Source of the DNA: Ulota crispa
Taxonomy: Eukaryota; Streptophyta; Bryopsida; Orthotrichales; Orthotrichaceae
Direction: 5' to 3'
Length of the DNA stretch: 64,000 nt
Assembly: GCA_963920765.1 (NCBI GenBank)
Contig: OY987243.1
Location: forward strand, 15,934,001 to 15,998,000
The translations under genes were made by a program, and so were the position numbers. Positions within the stretch are counted from its first letter, which is position 1, and each line of letters begins with the position of its first letter. Positions 57,646 through 64,000 of the stretch are shown here, in pieces. The notes under the pieces were generated by a model that saw only the letters and a list, made by a program, of their open reading frames with translations, did not search any database and was not told the origin of the DNA.

Positions 57646-58127
57646 CACTTAGGGCCTTGGTAAGTATGGGGGACCTTCAAGATATAGTCCTTGCCAAGCA
57701 AGAGATTAGATAGGGAAGAAGTAAATAATCTTGAACAATTAAGACATTGTAAGGTGTAGTTGATGAATAAAATAACATGTCAAACTTTATACGCACAAGT
57801 ATGCCTTACACGCACTTTGATGCATACCTCTCTTTTCAAGTAAATTTTCACCATCTTTTCCCTAATTTTTTATTTCCCTCCCCCTCCCTTGAATTTCAAA
57901 TTTTGGGTGACTAAACAACACCCAATGCTTGAGACTTAGTATTTTATAATAGAAATTTCAAACTTATATAAAAAAAATTAGAAAAAAACTCCAATGACTT
58001 TTCACCCACTCATTGGGTGCATTTTCCTCTACCTTCTTCCCTCTCTAATAGAACTTGTGATGTTAATTGAGAATTAAACAATGAGTCATTATATCTTGAA
58101 ATAGACAACCCACTCTTTAAAATATAG
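57646..58127. other. AT-rich gap, no gene seen
   Basis: No domain, RNA gene or paired repeat recognised. Confidence 0.4.
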
Positions 58128-58540
58128 ACATAGTGCAAGACACCATAAACTAACAAACTTTTGGCCACAAAATGTCAAATAGTGGTCAACTATCAATGCT
58201 AATAACTATTTTGGCAAACAATAACTCCAATCCATTATTGTGACTTTTTTTCTTAAGATCTCCTTACTTATAGTTACAAAGAGTTTCAACTTATTGAGGC
58301 CTTGGGGGGTGTTATTATGAATAGCTTGTATGGTTGTTGAGTATTTGTTGTTTTAGGTTGCAGCACCCTTCAATAAGTTGAAACTCTTCAAAATTACAAG
58401 TAGGGAGAGCTGAGGGAAAAAGCCACAAAAACAAAATGGAAATATTATTTATCAAAAAGAAGTTAATAACACTCAAAGTTGACCACTATTTGATCTTTTG
58501 TGTCCAAAAGTTTGTTGATTTTTGGTGTCTTGCATTATAT
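58128..58540. mobile_element. Foldback element with arms of about 175 bp
   Basis: The left arm (from TGCAAGACACCATAAACTAA near 58134) matches the reverse complement of the right arm, which ends near 58534. Shared segments are ACAAACTTTTGG, TCAAATAGTGGTCAACT and GAGTTTCAACTTATTGA. Roughly 60 bp separates the arms. Divergence is higher than in the hairpin at 33941, so it is older. No coding capacity. Confidence 0.7.
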
Positions 58541-59329
58541 ATAGATTGGTGATGTCAAAACATGCAAGAAATTTAAATTGTTAAACAAAATTATAACTTT
58601 TTGAAGTTTACACTATTGTAATTAGGTTTACAATGATTGAACACACAAAAAAGAGTATAAAAAAAGAATCCTTACGAAAATATGACACGTACTAAATACA
58701 AACCTAGAAATTTATAAGGATTTTATATTGCCAAGGCTCATATACCACAAAACTATAAGTTGAAATTCATATCCAAACAAATGGTCATAATCTTAAACAA
58801 CTATATCTTCCAAGTGACTCTAATCTTTGGAAGGTAACAAGATTAATTTACAATATTGTTCAAAATAACATAAATGCAATGTATTATAATTACTTTTCAC
58901 ACAAGTTACAAAAATGATACTTCTTGCTTCACATGGGTATTTAACATAAAACTAAAATAAAGAAAAACCCAAAAATCCAAGGGAAGTCAATTTTGTAGCT
59001 GAAGCAAGAAAGTAATTGATCATTCATAAGAAAAACATATCTAACCAATGAGAAGGACAAACCAATTTTAAATTATAAGAAATTAGGCATGTGAGAATGA
59101 TCTTCATCCTCACACTCATATATTTTAGAAGAAATTTGTAACAATTGATTAAGAGTAAAGTTAATGTTTAACCTAAAATTGCTTTCACTTCATCGTGAGG
59201 TGTTACATAACTATAAAACTCTTGACACTAGTTTAGTGGTTTCAAGTTTCATGTGGCAACTTCCACTTATTGCATGCCATACAAATCTCAAAGAAAACGA
59301 ATAATGGACAAAGTTGGATCTGAACATCC
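58541..59329. other. AT-rich gap, no gene seen
   Basis: No domain, RNA gene or paired repeat recognised. Confidence 0.4.
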
Positions 59330-60091
59330 TTAACCACTAAGCGCCCTAGCGCCTCAAATCTAGCCTCCCATGATTTCAAAGCCTTGTTTGAGGCATTGGA
59401 TCTAACTTTTTAATCTTGTTTTAAACTACAATTATGAAGGCATTCAAGTTGTCCACGTCAATGGAGTAATGGCAAGGAAAGCCAAATGTTGTACAAGTGC
59501 TGCAAGAGGTTTGATTGGGTGAAACATCATATGGAGCGTGATGGCAAGCAAAGTTTTATAGGTTGCAACATGTTGATATCCCTTGCAAGCTTCCTTGTGT
59601 AAGCTTTATGGTAGCGTGAAACTTGTTGGCAAGGATTCAAGCATGTCCTAGACCCTTATAATGGCACTAATCATTGACTGGGCCAGTTATTGTTTTCCAT
59701 GCAATAGTGACTTGAAGACCTAAAACTCGAGATACGAAGAAGTGCAATCTTTAATAATTCATAAGTGTGTGCATTCACATCTAATCTTGCTTCTCATAAA
59801 ATCTAAGATGAATCAAGGGCTTATAGAATTTTGTAAAAATCATCAAATAGCAATTACCTACCAAAAATTGAGATTTTGTCATCACATATTATTTGATTGA
59901 ATGCTATAATTTCTTATCTCCCAAGGTCAATTGTTTCTAAAATTTGCAAGCCATTTTCTAAGTAGGTATTCTACAATTTTCAATGGTCACTTTTTGTGAA
60001 TCATCTAATTGATTGAGATACAATGCATCAAAATTGTTGATCTCCAAAAACTCTGATCTTGGTGAAAGTAGCTTGGGCGCTCAAGGGTTAA
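59330..60091. mobile_element. piggyBac-type MITE, 762 bp
   Basis: TTAA at both ends. The left end is TTAACCACTAAGCGCCCTAG and the right, reverse-complemented, is TTAACCCTTGAGCGCCCAAG. It is the uninterrupted relative, in reverse orientation, of the nested copy at 2187-3665. Confidence 0.75.
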
Positions 60092-61000
60092 AGGAAAGTT
60101 AGAACTAATGATAGGTATTATTAATCTAGAAGATTGAACATCATTGCATTATAAACTTTGTTCCATGTCACCAAGTAGTATGTCTTGTTGTCAATCAAGA
60201 ATTAGATCATACAACTCTTCCAATGAGCTTTTGATGAAATTAAGATGAAAGTCAACATCATGTGCACATGACATGAATTGTGCTAACATACTATGGCTCG
60301 TGAAAAAACAAATACAATTGAGTTGGACATATCAACAAGCTTTGTAAAAAAAAATGTCCATAAGCACAAAATACAATATAAACAAAGATGTGACTACAAA
60401 TTTTCAGTAATAATGAACAATTTCACTTGATCCAATGAAATAAAAAGAAATTTTGCAACTACTAAAGTAGATGTAGTTGCAAGAAATGTATGTACACAAC
60501 ATGCAAACTTCCAATTAATACATATTTTGTACTTTCAAATACATATTAGACAATTGATACACTATTGTATTAATGAATCTTTTAACACAATAATCACAAT
60601 CTATGAAAAATCCTAAAAAAACAACAAAACAAAAATGATAAAAAAATTTGTGGATATTTTGGTTAAATTTATGTTTGCAATTTGCGCTTTCATGTCCTCT
60701 TAATATTGTGGATTGCTTTTTGCATCTTTGACCTTGCAAAAGTTGAGAACTATGCGTGTTCAACAAATTTTAAGTTAAAGAGCTGTTTGTCCATGCCTTT
60801 AAATGTGATGACTTCAACAATGCTCCATCAATTATCGCTTCAATTGCATGTGAAATCCTTGCACTGCCACATCCTTACTTTCCTTTTCAAGCACAATTCT
60901 AATTCCACATCACAAAATCCTCTCTAGCTTTTGGATGATTCTTGCAATTTTCCATGCCTTGCAATGCAAAAACATTGAATAGATAAGATGTTATGTACAT
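60092..61000. other. AT-rich gap, no gene seen
   Basis: Short open frames at 60515-60927 on both strands have no recognisable domain. Confidence 0.4.
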
Positions 61001-61189
61001 TGTTGGAATTTAGAGAGCTTAAACATTTTGCTGTAAATTGTATTTTTAATAATATAACATCTATGACTTATAGTGAGAAAGACTCAATATTTAGTGTCTT
61101 TTGAAAGAGACACAACTCTTCTATCTAAGAGGCACAATTCTCTACTATACTATACATATGACTGTACTTATACACATGTCTAACACTTC
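61001..61189 (-). mobile_element. Possible short LTR (copia-like), fossil
   Basis: Read on the minus strand, the stretch begins TGTTAGACATGTG and ends AAATTCCAACA, the TGTTnGA...TCyAACA form common for copia LTRs, with a length of about 190 bp. No second copy is in the window, so this is either a solo LTR or the far LTR of the copia fragment at the right edge. Tentative. Confidence 0.35.
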
Positions 61190-63129
61190 CACTAATATAT
61201 TGTGAGAATTTCATCCATCTTGCGTGTGTCATCCGTTTAGACACGTTCATCCAAATTGGTCTTCTTCTTCTGTAGTTAGGGTTTTGTGACTCAATTGTCT
61301 TGTTGAAATTGCATCGTTGACCTCTAGAGCTTGTTCCGCTAGGGCCTTCTAATCTTTGTTTGCAACCGGAGCTTGAAAAGTTTTATGATTTGTATTTGCT
61401 ATGTGAGCTTCAAATGCTTCCTGAGCTTCAACTGATTTTTTATTTTTCTTTGCTACCAAAGAAGTAGCTTTTCCATCACTACTTTTTATTTCAGCTTTAA
61501 AGGCTTACAAATCTGTTTTTATGACCAAAGTTGTGAGCGCTTCCCAATCTGCGTTGGTGGTGGTAGTTGCAAGTGGAGCAATGGTGGGTCTTTGATTTGT
61601 TTTGGAGGCTTTGTGATTTGCTATGGAAGATTTTTTTTATCCAATTTGGTGATATGAGATGTGATTATAGCTTTAGAGGCTTTTTGATGAGCATTTGTGA
61701 TTGAAACAACTTTGGTGACAGTTTCAAAAGTGTTGTTCATGATTGTTTCAGCATGTGTAAGCTTAGCTTGTAAATTATATTAGTCTTCAATAATAGAAAA
61801 TCATGACTAAAACAATAGAAAATCAATAGTTTTTTGTTGATTTGAACACTTTTGGACACAACTTGACTAATTCACAGAATTTTATAGAAATGGTTCAACA
61901 TTCTGATGATTTAGATACCAAAATACATTACTGACAAAATCAACAATTTTTTTGGAATCTTTGGAGTCTTTTTAAAGTCTTAAGAAAAACTCAAAATTTT
62001 AAAAATAAAACAGAATCTTTTAAAATCATTTGGATCTTTTGGAATCTCAATTGTATAATTACAAGGATTTTTTTCATAATTTTCCATAATTTGGTGTCTT
62101 TTCAAGCTAGCAAACTATGGAGGCTATTTTAACCTAATAAAAAAGAATTAAAAAATAATAATCATATTTTTTTAGAAATGAAGCCGACTGTCACCTTTAA
62201 TAGTCTATTTGGCATTTTTGCATTCCAATAAAAAGTTTTAGACAAAAATTAGAAAGGGTGAAAATAAAATATATTTTTAAAATCATGAACATCCTCTTTA
62301 ACTTTTGCTTATAGCTTTTGATTAAAGAATGGAAATTTAAAAAAAATTATTGGAAGAAAAAGTTAATTTCGTGATCAATTACTTTTAGTTTGAAAAAGTT
62401 TGAAAAAGATTCATTCACTAGAACATGATGGCCTTCATAGTCTAATAAATTTACAAAAAAAGGCAAAATTTGGGATTAATTATACAAATCATCTTTTTAC
62501 ATTTTTCATGTACATGTGCACATATGTGTGGTGTAATGGTAAGAGTCCTCCAAACTAATCCATGAGGTCTAAAATTTAGACTTTGATGGTGACACTTAAA
62601 GTATATCCACGTGGCAATTGACATGCTTGTGAGGTCTTTTGCCACAAGAAAATTTCTAAATAATTGATTTTTTTTAATTTTAATTTTTTGTTATATTATT
62701 AAAAAAAATTAGTGAAAAAACAGCAGATGAACAACAAATAAATAACAAATAAGCAACATATAGACAACAAATGAACAATATATTTTTGTTAAAAAATGTC
62801 TTGAACAATGCAACCAAATCACAAAAAAATAAAAATAAAAAATAAATTTTTGTTGTTTTCATCCTAGATTTTTCTACTAGTATCTTTGTGTTGAGCAGCT
62901 GCAAAGATGCCAAGTTTAGCTTATAAAAGGTATGATCTTGCTTCTCAAATTTTAGCATTAACATTTCAATGTTTGTGTTTGTGTTGCTTTATTTATTCTT
63001 TTGATCAATTCATAAGAAGTTTTTGATATATTACCTTTTTGTAGAAGATATGGTCTCTCACTAAAAACATTTCAAAATGCTAAAAGCTCCCATATACGGA
63101 TTAAGTGTAAACTAAGAGTGCTTGAAATG
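61190..63129. other. AT-rich DNA, no gene seen
   Basis: 61260-61780 is somewhat less AT-rich and on the minus strand gives broken Ala/Lys/Glu-rich reading with no domain. 62150-63000 is very AT-rich. A tRNA-like A-box stretch near 62529 was judged too weak to call. Confidence 0.35.
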
Positions 63130-64000
63130 TTATATTTGAAGGAAGAGGGGAGGAAACAAACACATTCTAAGTTTAATCATATAATGAAAATGTTTCACAA
63201 GTGGTAAAGATTTGGTAAAGATATAAGTTGTCATATCAGCTGTAGAGATAAATTTCAGCTCTATGTTTTTAGCAAAGACTCTATCATGTGTAAAATGATA
63301 TTGGGTATCAATGTGCTTAGAGCAGAAATGATACTTATGGCTACTTGTCAAACTAATAGCACTTTGGCTATTAGAATATATAGGTGTAAGACTAGTTTAT
63401 AAAAATCTAAGTTCTTACAATAATCTTCTTAATTAAATAGCTTCAGCATGTAGTGGCTTTTGCTAAAGCCAAGTATTCAAATTTTGTAGAAGACAAAGCA
63501 ATTGATTGTTGTTTTTTACTACCCCAAATGATAATCCAATCGGTTAAAAAAATCTATAACTAGATGTGGAGTGACAAATATCTTTATAACCAGCCTAATC
63601 AACTTTGGAGTAGCCATGAAGAACATCTTTTTGTGCAGATTGTTTCTAGCGTATGCCAAAAGGTAAAGTGTTGTTAACATCCCTCAATGCTTTTTTAAAT
63701 GTGTAAATATGTGAATCATCTAGAGTAGTTATATATTGTGTTAAAGTACTAATTGTATAAGCACAATCAGGGCAAGTACTTACAACGGCATGCATTGGGC
63801 TACCAACTATTTGAGAATATAGATGTTGGTCTTGTTCAAAATACAAGAGGTATTCTTTACACAAATGACTCCCTAATTGCATAGAAATACTTATTGAATT
63901 GCAATATAACATATTGTATTCTTGAAACTTGGATGTAAGATACTTTTGTTGATGTATAAGAATCCTATCTTCAATTCTGTTTCTCAAAATCGCATTTCCT
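63130..64000 (-). mobile_element. Ty1/copia retrotransposon fragment, fossil
   Basis: Minus-strand reading shows the end of a copia reverse transcriptase (LIHQQKYLTSKFQEYNM, YSQIVGSPMHAVVSTCPDCA) and then the RNase H end (HKYHFCSKHIDTQYHFTHDR, TKSLPLVKHFHYMIKL). The order is that of the Ty1/copia pol 3' part. The element continues past the right edge of the window. It is broken and looks old. Confidence 0.8.

Noticed and set aside
62529-62600. tRNA-like stretch with an A-box form (TGGTGTAATGG)
   Set aside because: No convincing B box, acceptor stem or cloverleaf; at most a decayed tRNA-derived SINE.

Overview
The window looks like nuclear DNA of a green plant on the streptophyte side, probably not a seed plant. 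A cytosolic HSP70 has its single intron at the plant-typical place (codon 72, Asp of DAKR), and an INO80 chromatin remodeller aligns with the Arabidopsis protein exon by exon. Against seed plants stands a decayed piggyBac transposase and a dense set of TTAA-anchored piggyBac-type MITEs. Coding DNA is GC-rich and the intergenic DNA is strongly AT-rich. I cannot name the species.

Layout. 1-5.6 kb: AT-rich DNA with nested MITEs, then a diverged flank of the HSP70 duplication. 5.6-9.1 kb and 28.6-32.1 kb: two arms of an inverted repeat, each 3,452 bp, identical wherever I compared them and free of indels. Each arm carries a complete HSP70 gene with promoter, intron and 3' region, and the two genes are transcribed away from each other. 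9.1-28.6 kb: the spacer, holding piggyBac-type MITEs, a piggyBac transposase pseudogene, an intron-containing hAT transposase pseudogene, an 18-bp minisatellite and two unrecognised coding stretches. 32.1-35.4 kb: the diverged right flank, alignable in stretches to 4.0-5.6 kb but loaded with MITEs missing from the left. 35.4-41 kb: AT-rich, no gene seen. 41.2-51.1 kb: INO80 on the minus strand, 22 coding exons, 1,652 codons plus stop. 51.1-52.4 kb: GC-rich upstream island ending in a 30-bp minisatellite. 52.4-64 kb: MITEs, foldback elements and, at the right edge, an old Ty1/copia fragment.

The host genes are HSP70 (two copies) and INO80; nothing suggests that they are functionally linked. 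The main biological signal is the HSP70 pair: perfect identity inside, divergence plus private MITE insertions outside, which points to ongoing gene conversion of an old inverted duplication. The HSP70 promoter holds a 10-bp-periodic array resembling heat shock elements, with a small TA-flanked MITE upstream of it. The second signal is a plant locus with many small DNA transposons; at two of them the diverged HSP70 flank supplies the empty site.
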